Part shown: in pieces, positions 47,798-58,311 of the stretch
Layout of the letters: every line of letters begins with the position of its first letter
How positions within the stretch are numbered: position 1 is the stretch's first letter
Source: Deltaproteobacteria bacterium
GTDB lineage: Bacteria; Myxococcota_A; Polyangia; HGW-17
Reading direction: 5' to 3'
Length of the DNA stretch: 64,000 bases
NCBI GenBank assembly: GCA_016937155.1
Contig: JAFGWM010000038.1
Span: forward strand, 1 to 64,000
Position numbers and translations under genes: made by a program
Notes under the pieces: generated by a model
Database searches by the model: none
What the model was told of the DNA's origin: nothing
The model's input: only the letters and a program-made list of their open reading frames with translations

Positions 47798-49450
47798 ATG
47801 AAAAAATATTTTTTTTTACTTTTCTTATTTGCCCACCCAAGTTGTGATGAAGAAAAAAAGTCTTCATTGAACAACGCCACTGATATCACGGATTACAATG
47901 TTGCCGTATGCAGCACAGGCGATGATACTCCGGTTGAAATATCAGTTCCGGTACTTCGTATGACATTGAAAGCATCATGGGATGAAAACTGGTTTGCATC
48001 ACCTGCTGTCTATGATCTCGATGGGGATGGAACGATGGAAATAATCGCTGCCAGACACAGCGTGCTGTATGTCTGGAAAAATACAGGTGAACTTTTATGG
48101 AGAGCTGCATGGAGTTTTAATGCCGATGATCCTGAGGATCATGGAGGAAGCAGGATGTGGCCTTCACCGGTGATTGGTGATTTTAACGGAGATGGATTCG
48201 GTGAAATTGCTGTTGGAAGTGATGCAGACAGTTCCAGTGGAGTTAATATTGCTGTTTATGATCATACAGGACAACTGCTGAGCGGCTGGCCTGTGCATTT
48301 CGGCGGTTCACATGAAGTGCGTTCAATAACAGCAGGAGATCTTGATCTTGATGGTATTTTCGAAATTATTGTTAATAAAACATCCGAAGGCCCCGCTACA
48401 GCAGTTTATAATCTTGATGGAACACTAAAGGCTGGCTGGCCTCAGATTAATCACGACACATGTGATCCGATAGATGCTGAACAGTGCTGGGATTATGGGG
48501 GATATAACCAGAATATTGGTGTAGCTGATATGGATGGTGATGGATTTTTGGATGTTATTTCTACTTACGATGCCATTGGTTTTGGAATATTTCACGGAGA
48601 CGGCAGCCCATTCACAACAGATTCATCTTTCAGTGACAAGGTGGTCACGGCAGTTGAAGCATATCATGATATTGCTCTTTCCCGTCAGGGCTGGGGGACA
48701 GGTGATCGTTCGGAATTTACATACAGTCCACCGGTTATGGCAGACATAAACAATGACGGCAGGATTGAACTTATTCTGGCGGGAGATCACGAACATTCTT
48801 TGTCTACAGAAAATCAGGGAGTAACACTTTGGGTACTTAACCATGACATGACACGTCCCTCAGGGTGGGAGTGGCCAAAGGACACTTTACCACCACTTAC
48901 ATCTGACAATCTTGGTCAGAACATAGTACCAACTCGACCCTCACCAAGTGTTGGAAATATAGTTGAGTATGAAGGTCTCGAAATTATTTTTCCGGCTTAT
49001 GACGGCAGAATGTATGCCTATACAGCAGATGGAACAAGACTCTGGTCATGGAAGTTCGGATCATCCTCTCCATATATCGGTGCATCTGAAGCACTGATAA
49101 CTGATTTGAATCAGGATGGCATTCCAGAAATAATTTTTACGACTTTTTCATCAGGAGATCCCAGAGAGCCTGACACACCTGCTCACCTTGTAATACTTAG
49201 CAATAAAGGGGAACTTATTCATAAGGTGGAAATATTCGGCAGAGGTTCAATGGCTTCTCCAACAATAGCTGATATTGATGGTGATGGAAAATTGGAAATA
49301 ATAATATCCCTCAAGGATACTCTGGGAGGAGAATATGGTGGAGTACAGATCTGGGATATTGATTCATCCAGGGATAACTGTCTTATGTGGCCGACACAGA
49401 GGGGAAATAATCTCAGAACCGGTTATTTCAATCAATTAGATCATGACTGA
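47798..49450 (+). CDS. FG-GAP/VCBS-repeat lipoprotein
   Basis: Lipobox AHPSC; repeated DLDGDGTMEI, DFNGDGFGEI, DLDLDGIFEI, DMDGDGFLDV, DINNDGRIEL, DIDGDGKLEI. Confidence 0.85.
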   Translation: MKKYFFLLFLFAHPSCDEEKKSSLNNATDITDYNVAVCSTGDDTPVEISVPVLRMTLKASWDENWFASPAVYDLDGDGTMEIIAARHSVLYVWKNTGELLWRAAWSFNADDPEDHGGSRMWPSPVIGDFNGDGFGEIAVGSDADSSSGVNIAVYDHTGQLLSGWPVHFGGSHEVRSITAGDLDLDGIFEIIVNKTSEGPATAVYNLDGTLKAGWPQINHDTCDPIDAEQCWDYGGYNQNIGVADMDGDGFLDVISTYDAIGFGIFHGDGSPFTTDSSFSDKVVTAVEAYHDIALSRQGWGTGDRSEFTYSPPVMADINNDGRIELILAGDHEHSLSTENQGVTLWVLNHDMTRPSGWEWPKDTLPPLTSDNLGQNIVPTRPSPSVGNIVEYEGLEIIFPAYDGRMYAYTADGTRLWSWKFGSSSPYIGASEALITDLNQDGIPEIIFTTFSSGDPREPDTPAHLVILSNKGELIHKVEIFGRGSMASPTIADIDGDGKLEIIISLKDTLGGEYGGVQIWDIDSSRDNCLMWPTQRGNNLRTGYFNQLDHD

Positions 49451-49730
49451 GTAATTTTTCAATACCGTCTCCAATTCCTGACTCCTGTAAAAGTGTAAAC
49501 CTGTAACATGGAAGATATGGTGGAAATTCTATTTTCCGGTTGCATTCCAAAGGATTTTAAAGGATTATTCGCCCGCTGAGTCTGGTAATTAACTGAGAAA
49601 CGGGTTTTCCCTTTTCAGATGGTCCTTTTCCGATTTTGTTATCCTGGACTTAAACATCTTTATGTATTCTCAGTTTACTTACTTCACTCATCAGTAACTG
49701 CTTTGACTAAATGATGAAAGTGAGAATATC

Positions 49731-50774
49731 ATGTTTGATGATATCCAGAAACTCGAGGAACAGGCCGTCCAGGCTATCAACAAAGCCATGGATCTTGATA
49801 CTCTCCGTAAAATTGAAACTGAATATACCGGGAAAAAAGGCAGCATTACATTATTACTGAAGGGCCTCGGAAAAATGGCTCCAGAGGAACGCAAGGCTGC
49901 AGGTATGGCCTGTAATAATGCAAAACAGGCAGTCTTATCAGCTTCAGAATTTCGGAAAAATGAAATAACCGAAAATGAAATAAAAAAACAGCTGGATGCA
50001 CCAGGGTTTGATCCAACATTACCTTCCATTCCCGTAAAACAAATGTCAGGTAATTTTCATCCCGTAAGCACCATAAGTTTCAGTGTGGAAAAAGTTTTTG
50101 AAAAACTCGGTTTTAAAATTCCGGATTATTTTGAAGTGGAATCAGAATGGTTCAACTTTGAAGCCCTTAATATTCCTGGTGATCATCCTGCAAGAGATAT
50201 GCAGGATACATTCTGGCTTAAAAATGGAAGCCTCCTCAGGACTCATACATCTCCCGGTCAGGCGCGTGCAATGAAGGAATTTAAACCTCCTTTCAGGGCT
50301 ATATTTCCCGGCAGAGTTTTCAGATATGAAAGAACCGATGCATCTCATGAACACACTTTTCATCAGGTTGAAGGTCTCATGATAGACAAAAACCTGAGTG
50401 TTTCCAATTTGATAGCTATCATGAAACTCCTTCTTGAAGCAATTTTTGAACAGGAGATAACCATAAGACTGAGGCCTGGATATTTCCCCTTTGTGGAGCC
50501 GGGATTTGAACTTGATATCCAGTGTATGACCTGCGGTGGTTCCGGATGTCCTGTGTGTAAACACAGTGGATGGGTTGAACTACTCCCATGTGGTCTTGTT
50601 CATCCTGAAGTTCTTAAAGCAGGTGGACTTGATCCTGACGAATGGACCGGATGGGCATTCGGCCTCGGACTGACAAGACTTGCCATGATGAAATACAAAA
50701 TAAATCATATTACACATTTCATGTCGGGAGACCTGAGGTTTCTGTCACAGTTCAAAGCAGGAGGTGCCAGATGA
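49731..50774 (+). CDS. pheS: Phenylalanyl-tRNA synthetase alpha subunit
   Basis: HPARDMQDTFWL, LRTHTSPGQARAM, FRYERTDASHEHTFHQVEG, GLGLTRLAMMKY. Confidence 0.97.
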   Translation: MFDDIQKLEEQAVQAINKAMDLDTLRKIETEYTGKKGSITLLLKGLGKMAPEERKAAGMACNNAKQAVLSASEFRKNEITENEIKKQLDAPGFDPTLPSIPVKQMSGNFHPVSTISFSVEKVFEKLGFKIPDYFEVESEWFNFEALNIPGDHPARDMQDTFWLKNGSLLRTHTSPGQARAMKEFKPPFRAIFPGRVFRYERTDASHEHTFHQVEGLMIDKNLSVSNLIAIMKLLLEAIFEQEITIRLRPGYFPFVEPGFELDIQCMTCGGSGCPVCKHSGWVELLPCGLVHPEVLKAGGLDPDEWTGWAFGLGLTRLAMMKYKINHITHFMSGDLRFLSQFKAGGAR

Positions 50775-53164
50775 AAGTTTCATGGAACTGGATATCAAAA
50801 TATGCTGAACTTGAAGGAATTGATCCCATTGAACTCTCCAGACAGTTCACTCTGAGTGTTGCAGAAATTGATGAAGTTTACAAAACCGGTGAAGGCCTTG
50901 ACAATTGTTTTGTTGTCAGAGTTGACCGTGTGGAAACACACCCCGGTAGTAATAAACTTAAACTGGCAACTGTCTCAGGAGGAACAATTAACAGAACAGT
51001 TGTATGTGGTGCTCCCAACGTCAGAGAAGGTATGATTACTGTACTTGCTGATGAAGGCAGTGTGGTAAAATCATCGTCATCAGAACCGTTTGTAATCGGG
51101 AAGGCTGTAATCCGTGGTGTTGAAAGTACAGGAATGCTCGCTTCTCCTATGGAACTTGGGCTTGGAGATAATCACGCCGGGATTATTGAACTACCCCCGG
51201 AAACAGAAACAGGTAAACGTTTTCATGAAGTTGCTCCTGTTAAGGATGTAATCTGGGAGATAGATAACAAAAGTCTAACTCACAGACCGGATTTATGGGG
51301 ACACAGCGGTATCGCGAGAGAAGTAGCTTCTCTTTGTGGCAGAAAATATCTACCGGTTTCTCCGGATATTGTTTTTACAGATGATGATCCCCTTACTGTG
51401 AAAAACTCTGCAACTGATTTGTGTCCACGTTACACAGCATTCACAATGAGTGGAATCAGTATCGGCCCCTCACCTTTGTGGATACAAATTCTACTCTATA
51501 ATACCGGGATGAGACCAATAAACAATGTTGTAGATTTTACCAATTATTCAATGCTTACAACAGGTAACCCTCTACACGCTTTTGACAGAAGAGATATCCA
51601 CAACAGTTATATTGAAATCAGAACTGCAAAAGAAGGCGAAAACATAATAACTCTGGATCAGACTGATGTAAAACTGAATACTTCAGACCTGTTGATCACC
51701 GATTCAGAAGGAGGAATCGCCCTTGCAGGAGTGATGGGTGGTCTTAACAGTGAAGTAAAGGATGATACAGCAGATATCGTGCTTGAAGCCGCAAATTTTC
51801 ATGCGGGAACCATAAGAAAAACTGCAGTCAGAGCTGGGATAAGAACAGAGAGCAGTGCCAGATTTGAAAAAAGTCTTGACCCGGAAATGGCTCAAATTAC
51901 CGGATATCTTTTTGCCAGGCTTGTTTTAGATTATATTCCAGGAGCCGGGGTCAGCAGCAAATTCTATGATGAAGGCAACTGGAAAAGAGAACCTGTTATA
52001 ATATCAATTTCCTGCGATTTTATCAGAAATGCCCTCGGACTGGAGATTGCTAATGAAAAAATTATATCCATTCTTACATCTCTGGATTTTGCCGTTTCTG
52101 AGGATAGAGGAAATTTAATTGTACGGGTTCCTTCATGGAGAGCTACAAAGGATATTTCAATAAAAGAAGACCTTGTTGAGGAAATCGGAAGAATCTATGG
52201 TTATGACAATATTCCTCCTCAGTTACCAAGTGTTCTACTTGAAAAGCCTTGGTCACTCGATGTTAAAAATCTACAAAAAATCATCACTGATGTGATGGTT
52301 CTTGAACTCGGTTTTACTGAGGTGATGAATTACAGTTTTGATAAACTTAAGTATCTGAAAGCACTTGGTATAGGTACTGAAAATCTTCTAGAACTTGCAA
52401 ACCCCGTCAGCAAGGAAGAACCTGTTCTTAAAACAGATTTAATTCCAAATATGCTCGGTAATATTCTTCTCAACGAAAACCGCTGTGAGCAGCTCAGAAT
52501 TTTTGAAATGGGACGAGTTTTTATTCAGCAACAGCAGGATTTACCAAAACAACCCAGAATGTTCTCTTTCATCATAGGCGATAGCCAGATTAAGAATCAG
52601 GATGATCTGTTTTATAATGCGAAATACTGTATTGAAACTGTCATAAAAAGGATTGAGAGAGGAAATTGCGAAATTAAACCATGCACAACAGAGTTACCAT
52701 GGATTCATCCATCAAAAAGTGCAGATATCATAGTTTCCGGGGAAAAAACAGGATATATATCCATGATTAATCCTGTGGCGCAAAAAGCCATGGAAATACA
52801 AATGCCATTTGCATTGTGCAGTATCAATCTTGATTTATTATCCTCTATTCAAAAATCCATACATCAGTTTGAACCCCTTCCTAAATTCCCTGCAATCAGT
52901 TATGACGTTACCGTCATAGTGGAACCAACGGTCAGAGCCGGGGAAATTATTGAAATTCTGAAGGAAGTAGAACCCGAACTTATACACAACGTCAGATGTG
53001 TTGATTACTTTGAAGGGGAAAAATATGCTCCCAAAAGAGCATTGAGTTTCAGAATGGACTTTATCCATTCAAGCAGGACTTTGAAGCAGGAAGAAGTTAA
53101 TGAAATACACACACAGATAGTTAAAAAGCTATCAATCAGTGTTGAAGGTCAGGTGATGACCTGA
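50771..53164 (+). CDS. pheT: Phenylalanyl-tRNA synthetase beta subunit
   Basis: MKVSWNWISKYAEL start (ATGA overlap with pheS), EMAP-type tRNA-binding domain, B3/B4 and ferredoxin-fold C-terminus. Confidence 0.96.
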   Translation: MKVSWNWISKYAELEGIDPIELSRQFTLSVAEIDEVYKTGEGLDNCFVVRVDRVETHPGSNKLKLATVSGGTINRTVVCGAPNVREGMITVLADEGSVVKSSSSEPFVIGKAVIRGVESTGMLASPMELGLGDNHAGIIELPPETETGKRFHEVAPVKDVIWEIDNKSLTHRPDLWGHSGIAREVASLCGRKYLPVSPDIVFTDDDPLTVKNSATDLCPRYTAFTMSGISIGPSPLWIQILLYNTGMRPINNVVDFTNYSMLTTGNPLHAFDRRDIHNSYIEIRTAKEGENIITLDQTDVKLNTSDLLITDSEGGIALAGVMGGLNSEVKDDTADIVLEAANFHAGTIRKTAVRAGIRTESSARFEKSLDPEMAQITGYLFARLVLDYIPGAGVSSKFYDEGNWKREPVIISISCDFIRNALGLEIANEKIISILTSLDFAVSEDRGNLIVRVPSWRATKDISIKEDLVEEIGRIYGYDNIPPQLPSVLLEKPWSLDVKNLQKIITDVMVLELGFTEVMNYSFDKLKYLKALGIGTENLLELANPVSKEEPVLKTDLIPNMLGNILLNENRCEQLRIFEMGRVFIQQQQDLPKQPRMFSFIIGDSQIKNQDDLFYNAKYCIETVIKRIERGNCEIKPCTTELPWIHPSKSADIIVSGEKTGYISMINPVAQKAMEIQMPFALCSINLDLLSSIQKSIHQFEPLPKFPAISYDVTVIVEPTVRAGEIIEILKEVEPELIHNVRCVDYFEGEKYAPKRALSFRMDFIHSSRTLKQEEVNEIHTQIVKKLSISVEGQVMT

Positions 53165-53210
53165 TTTTACTGATTACAACATCCTTTCTGAGGAAGAATG
53201 AGGAAGGCTG

Positions 53211-53849
53211 ATGAGCCGAATAATTATTGGCATTGCCGGAGGTACCGGAAGTGGAAAAACGACCATAGCAAGAAACATAGCAAAACAGCTTCCTCAGGGT
53301 AAGTGTATCCTCATAGATCATGATTCCTATTACAGAGATCGCAGTGATCTTTCCATTGAAGAGAGAAAAAAACTCAATTACGATCATCCCGACAGCCTGG
53401 ACAATAAACTTTTTCTTGAACATCTTCAGGCTCTGAAAGTTGGAGAGGACATAGACAAACCGGTTTATAACTTTGTCAATCACGCCAGAGAAAAACATGT
53501 TGAGCATATTATCAATGCCCCGGTTGTAATAGTTGAGGGAATTCTGATTCTTGCTGATGAGCGTATCAGAAATATGTTTGATATGAAAATATTTGTTGAT
53601 ACTGACTCGGATATCAGAGTATTCAGACGTATCAGGCGTGATATGGAAAAAAGAGGACGTTCATTCAGTTCCATCAGAAATCAGTACTATGACACTGTAA
53701 GACCAATGCATCTTCAATTTGTGGAACCATCAAAAAGATGGGCGGATATAATTATTCCTGAAGGTGGCGAAAACAGAATCGCATTGAAAATGATGGTTGG
53801 TAATCTGATGAGATTTCTCGAGAATCCTGCCAGTGCCCTTGAACCATGA
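53211..53849 (+). CDS. udk: Uridine kinase
   Basis: IIGIAGGTGSGKTTIARNI, DHDSYYRD, NYDHPDSLDNKLFLEHL, VEGILILADERIRNMFDMKIFVDTDSDIRVFRRIRRD. Confidence 0.95.
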   Translation: MSRIIIGIAGGTGSGKTTIARNIAKQLPQGKCILIDHDSYYRDRSDLSIEERKKLNYDHPDSLDNKLFLEHLQALKVGEDIDKPVYNFVNHAREKHVEHIINAPVVIVEGILILADERIRNMFDMKIFVDTDSDIRVFRRIRRDMEKRGRSFSSIRNQYYDTVRPMHLQFVEPSKRWADIIIPEGGENRIALKMMVGNLMRFLENPASALEP

Positions 53850-54535
53850 AAATACTGAAGCCCTCCCCTGAAATAAAAGCACGTCATCTCCAAAGCCTTG
53901 AGATTTTTTCTGATCTTGATAAGACCGAAATTTTGATGCTTTCAGAAAAGGCATCAATGCGCTTTTGGGACAAATCTGAATTTCTGTTCAGAAGAGATGA
54001 AGCAGCGGAAAAACTTGAGATCCTTGTTGAGGGAACTGCCACAGTATACAGCATTCTGAATGACGGCTCACAAAAGGTCATTCATATAGTCAGTCCTGTT
54101 ACCACGGTTGGGGAAGCAGCCTGTTTTCTGGGCAGACCATTTCCTGCAAACTGTCAAATGACGACTGATGGCGCAACATTGTGTATACCGAGAAATTCTC
54201 TTCTTGAATTCTCACAACAGTATCCCGATATTTCATGGAAACTGATAGGAGGACTCTACTCAAGATTACGTGAATTTAAGAATACTGTTGAGAATCATTC
54301 CAATAAAAGTGCTGTTTCCAGACTGGCAACCTATATTATCGGTGAGGCTCGTCATGGAAAAGAATTTATACTTCCCGCAAAAAAAAATCAGGTTGCCAAT
54401 TTTCTTGGATTAAGACCTGAAAGTTTTTCAAGAGCTATAAGCCAGCTCTCTTCAGATGGTGCTGTGGAATTCGATGGCAATATAGTGACTGTTATTGACA
54501 TACATCGTCTCGAATCATTTCTGTTTCCTGAATAA
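53846..54535 (+). CDS. Crp/Fnr-family transcription regulator (DNR-like; lacks FNR N-terminal Cys cluster)
   Basis: cNMP-binding fold plus C-terminal HTH KNQVANFLGLRPESFSRAISQL carrying E-x-x-S-R. Confidence 0.9.
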   Translation: MKILKPSPEIKARHLQSLEIFSDLDKTEILMLSEKASMRFWDKSEFLFRRDEAAEKLEILVEGTATVYSILNDGSQKVIHIVSPVTTVGEAACFLGRPFPANCQMTTDGATLCIPRNSLLEFSQQYPDISWKLIGGLYSRLREFKNTVENHSNKSAVSRLATYIIGEARHGKEFILPAKKNQVANFLGLRPESFSRAISQLSSDGAVEFDGNIVTVIDIHRLESFLFPE

Positions 54536-54539
54536 ATAC

Positions 54540-54553
54540 TTGATTTAAATCAA
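54540..54553. promoter_or_regulatory. Perfect FNR/DNR-type box TTGATTTAAATCAA
   Basis: Exact match to TTGATNNNNATCAA, perfect palindrome, upstream of a TATAAT at 54582-54587. Confidence 0.75.
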
Positions 54554-54624
54554 TGCAAAAAAAATACAGTTACGTAAAACGTATAATATATTATGGAATT
54601 CCGCTTCCATATTCAGGAGAAATA

Positions 54625-55362
54625 ATGAAAAGACTTATTATTAATATTGATAGAAATCTATGTAACGGGTGTGGCAACTGTGTAACTGGTTGTGAGGAAG
54701 GAGCAATCCAAATCATAAATGAAAAAGCTGAGTTGGTAAAGGAACAGTATTGTGATGGAATGGGAGCATGCATCGGCACATGCCCCACTGGAGCTCTAAA
54801 ACTGGAGGAACGCAATGCAGAGCCCTTCAATGAGTTTGCCACCAGAATTCATCTGAAAAAAATCAATGATATTGTTATACATCAGACAGCACCTGATACT
54901 TTCCACGGCTGCCCTGGAACAGCCGCCAGAACCATAAATAATTCCATTGAGAACTCAACTGTAACAGCAGACAAACTTCCATCAAAAATAAACTCAAGCG
55001 AACTGAGACAATGGCCTGTTCAACTCCATCTTGTTCCTGTTAAGGCTGATTTTTTCAGTAACAGAGAACTTGTAATTATGTCCACATGCGGTCCACTTGC
55101 ATCCAATGATATTCACTGGAGATTCCTCCGTGGTCGTGGAGTTGTTGTAGCGTGCCCGAAGCTTGATAAAACTGATAATTATGTTGAAAAACTCGCAGCG
55201 ATATTTTCCTCAAACACCATCACTAAAGTTATTGTGGTCAGAATGACTGTTCCCTGCTGCAGAGGCCTCTGGTCCATGGCGACGACGGCAATGGATAAAA
55301 GTAAGATAAACATACCTATAGAGGAAGAGATAATGGACATTGATGGCAGTATCTGCAGCTAG
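54625..55362 (+). CDS. 4Fe-4S dicluster ferredoxin-like protein with Cys-containing C-terminal domain
   Basis: ATG at 54625 with SD AGGAGA; CNGCGNCVTGCEEGAIQI and CDGMGACIGTCPTGALKL clusters. Confidence 0.88.
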   Translation: MKRLIINIDRNLCNGCGNCVTGCEEGAIQIINEKAELVKEQYCDGMGACIGTCPTGALKLEERNAEPFNEFATRIHLKKINDIVIHQTAPDTFHGCPGTAARTINNSIENSTVTADKLPSKINSSELRQWPVQLHLVPVKADFFSNRELVIMSTCGPLASNDIHWRFLRGRGVVVACPKLDKTDNYVEKLAAIFSSNTITKVIVVRMTVPCCRGLWSMATTAMDKSKINIPIEEEIMDIDGSICS

Positions 55363-55366
55363 TTTT

Positions 55367-56101
55367 CTAAAAAAAAGTGGCTGACACATAGCGCATTGCT
55401 TTAAACTGTTTACCTGCATGGGATGCTGCAAGAGAAACCATATTTCTGAGCATACCTGAAGAAAGTCTGGTATCATTATCAATTATTTCGTTTCTCATGA
55501 TTTTCCGCCATAATTCAAAATTCCATGAATTCATTTCATTTTGTGAGGAACATCTGTCGCAGGTAATTCCTCCGGCAGAAATACTGAAATTGGAAGAGCC
55601 ATCGGGAAGTTCCACATTACATCTTGTGCATCTGTCCATCACAGGTGAATACCCCTCCTTGAGAAGTATTTCAAAAATCAACCTTATCATACAGGAAGCA
55701 GTATCATCTCTGCTTGAAATTTCCCTAAAGAAATTTCTAAGAATATGAAACGACGAACCTTCATTATTTTCCCACGGGGTAAATTCACGTATAATTTCAG
55801 TAGCAAGGGCACTGAGGCCAAGTCTTACAGGATCCCTGAGTATAAGATTATTGTATTCCACCGCCTGCAGTTCGGAAACCTGAAAATACCCGGTCTTTTT
55901 TGAACGATTAATAGTGGCAGAGTAAATTATATAGGGTGAAAAACCTCCCTCGAACCGACGTTGGCTTTTTCTGCCGCCCCTTGCGGTAACATCAATTTTT
56001 CCTGAGGATTCAGTGATCAGAGTAACAATCAGATCACTCTCACGATATCTCGTTTTTCTGACGACAACTGCCCTTGTTTTGAAAATATCACTGGATGCCA
56101 T
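55367..56101 (-). CDS. recO: DNA repair protein RecO
   Basis: FKTRAVVVRKTRYRESDLIVTLITESSGKIDVTARGGRKS; zinc module CTRCNVEL...CDRC. Confidence 0.88.
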   Translation of the reverse strand: MASSDIFKTRAVVVRKTRYRESDLIVTLITESSGKIDVTARGGRKSQRRFEGGFSPYIIYSATINRSKKTGYFQVSELQAVEYNNLILRDPVRLGLSALATEIIREFTPWENNEGSSFHILRNFFREISSRDDTASCMIRLIFEILLKEGYSPVMDRCTRCNVELPDGSSNFSISAGGITCDRCSSQNEMNSWNFELWRKIMRNEIIDNDTRLSSGMLRNMVSLAASHAGKQFKAMRYVSATFF

Positions 56102-56108
56102 TGCTTAA

Positions 56109-57566
56109 TCAACTGATAAGTGAAACCAGAACGACAAATATACCGGTGGAAATAAAATTGGCCAGACCAAACAGAGTACCGCCACTTACACTGGCAGGAT
56201 CAAGCTGCATACGTTTGAAGAATATCGGTAGAAAAGCTGCAATCAGAGCTGTAATACTGAGAGATACAACCATAATTGCACCTATAATTGCGTGATACAT
56301 GAATGGAAGATCACCGTATTTTTCAAAAACCGGAATGAATGAAATTCCAAAAACAATTATACCGAAGATAATTCCTATAAAAAGGCCTGTAAGCATTTCC
56401 CTGAATATTATCCTTAAAAACTGATTCTCCTGGATTCTTCTCATTGCAAAGGCGCGAATTATCAAAGTTGAGGTCTGATTAGAAATATTGGATGCAAATA
56501 AGAGAAAAACAGGAACAAAAAACAGAAGATACATCATTCTTCCATAAAACATCCTGCCAGCGAAACCAAGGGTGATGGAAGATGCCAGGCCTCCAATTGC
56601 AGGAAAAATTAGCCCTGTAAGCCTTGGAATCAAACCGTGCATAAGACTTTCCTGAAAATAAAGAATATCATCCCCTGCACCCGCCATTTTGAAAATATCT
56701 TCAGTGGCCTCCTCACGAATAACTTCGATAACATCATCAACTGTAACCACACCTACAATACGATTATTATCATCAACAACTGGTACCGCCAGAAAACCAT
56801 AGCGCTGAACTATTTCAGCTACTTCTTCCTGATCCATATATATAGGCACACTTATAACTTCCGGGGTCATAAGATCCTTCAGGGCAGTTTTTGGTTTACA
56901 TGTAACAAGCTGTCTTAACGAAACAACCCCAATAAGCTTTTCAGTGGAATTCATCACGTATATATAAAAAGTTGTCGCATAGTCTTCGCTGCTTTCCTGA
57001 AGATGAGATATTGCCTCCTGAGCAGTAACCGTTGACTGAAATGATAGAAAAGATGGATTCATAATTCCACCGGCGGTGGAAGAATCATAAGCAAGTAATT
57101 CCTCAACAGCCTCCTGATCCTCATCCTGCATAATCTCAAGAAGTTTTTCTCTCAATGCATCATCCAACTCTTCAAGAAGATCAGCAAGATCATCATTATC
57201 CATGAAATCAAAAATCTTAATTATATCTTCATGTTCTATGGATTCTATTAATTCCACCTGATTAGGCATATCCAGTTCAACAAGAACCTCAGCCTGGAGC
57301 TCTTTATCTTCGATTGTTTCGAAAAGTCGTTTTCTATCCACCGGTGTAAGATCACGGAAAAAAAATGCAAGTTCTGCTGGATGTCTCTTGGACAGAATTT
57401 TTTTTAACGGACCAAAAGCATCCCGATGGAGTAATTTGGTAACTGTAGAGGATAAAACCTGAAGTTTCGGATTCTGCACAAGCCACCTCCGGAATGCATA
57501 GGGTTGCTCCTGAACACAATCAGACTGAATTATTATTCTGATCGTTTCAGGGATTCTGAGACGCAT
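56109..57566 (-). CDS. mgtE: Magnesium transporter MgtE
   Basis: MgtE N-domain superhelix, paired CBS domains, C-terminal 5-TM domain (NQTSTLIIRAFA). Confidence 0.95.
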   Translation of the reverse strand: MRLRIPETIRIIIQSDCVQEQPYAFRRWLVQNPKLQVLSSTVTKLLHRDAFGPLKKILSKRHPAELAFFFRDLTPVDRKRLFETIEDKELQAEVLVELDMPNQVELIESIEHEDIIKIFDFMDNDDLADLLEELDDALREKLLEIMQDEDQEAVEELLAYDSSTAGGIMNPSFLSFQSTVTAQEAISHLQESSEDYATTFYIYVMNSTEKLIGVVSLRQLVTCKPKTALKDLMTPEVISVPIYMDQEEVAEIVQRYGFLAVPVVDDNNRIVGVVTVDDVIEVIREEATEDIFKMAGAGDDILYFQESLMHGLIPRLTGLIFPAIGGLASSITLGFAGRMFYGRMMYLLFFVPVFLLFASNISNQTSTLIIRAFAMRRIQENQFLRIIFREMLTGLFIGIIFGIIVFGISFIPVFEKYGDLPFMYHAIIGAIMVVSLSITALIAAFLPIFFKRMQLDPASVSGGTLFGLANFISTGIFVVLVSLIS

Positions 57567-57798
57567 GCATTATACAGTATATAACAATCACAATACAGAA
57601 CTATTTCCATGAAACCCGTTCGAGTTTATCAGATTCATAGTACTAAAATAAAAGTTTTATCTTTTTTATATCTTGCTTTTTTATGTAACCTATTTTACAG
57701 TTATTTTTCTATTTCTGCTGATGTAATCAGCTTGACTTAGAAAATTCACCTGCTATTGTTTGCACACTTAACGGTTTTATACTGAATTGAGGCTGCGT

Positions 57799-58311
57799 AT
57801 GAGCAGAAAAAGAAAAAATACTGAAATAAATCAAAATATTGAAATAAAATCTATAGGAAGCATTTTGTCCACGGCGAGGGAAAAACTCAACCTGACAACC
57901 GGGCAGATCCACCATAAAACAAAAATTCCGGCCTCTGCCATTGAAAATCTTGAAGCTGAAAAATGGGAAAATCTTCCTGCTCCTGTGTATACGAAGGGGT
58001 TCATCAAGTCCTATTGCAGAGAACTTGGACTGAACTACGATGAAATCATTTCCCTTTATCCCGAACAGAAGGATCAGACTCTTAAGAAAATTCAGGAACA
58101 GATAGTGATAAGTACTGCCGGAAAGACCTTTTTGAATACCGATGACAAATCCGGGGAAGAAAAGGAAAGCCGTGTAAGTACTGCACTGGTTGTATTCATT
58201 CTTTTTGTACTTGCGACTCTTGCAGTCAGTTATCTTGCAAGTCAGAAGGAAACTGATAATGGTTCCTCTCCAAGCGCCAGTGAGATGGCACATCCTGACG
58301 TTACCACCTGA
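57799..58311 (+). CDS. RodZ-like HTH_25 domain protein with single TM
   Basis: ATG at 57799 with SD GAGG; LSTAREKLNLTTGQIHHKTKIPASAIENLEAEKWENLPAPVYTKGFIKSYCRELGL, then one TM. Confidence 0.78.
   Translation: MSRKRKNTEINQNIEIKSIGSILSTAREKLNLTTGQIHHKTKIPASAIENLEAEKWENLPAPVYTKGFIKSYCRELGLNYDEIISLYPEQKDQTLKKIQEQIVISTAGKTFLNTDDKSGEEKESRVSTALVVFILFVLATLAVSYLASQKETDNGSSPSASEMAHPDVTT

Noticed and set aside
49600-49620. GGGTTTTCCCTTTT hairpin upstream of pheS as an attenuator
   Set aside because: Only a 3-bp stem and no Phe-rich leader peptide or T-box motif found by eye.
50642-50770. N-terminal extension of pheT in the ORF track
   Set aside because: Lies within pheS in another frame; the conserved pheT start MKVSWNWI is at 50771.
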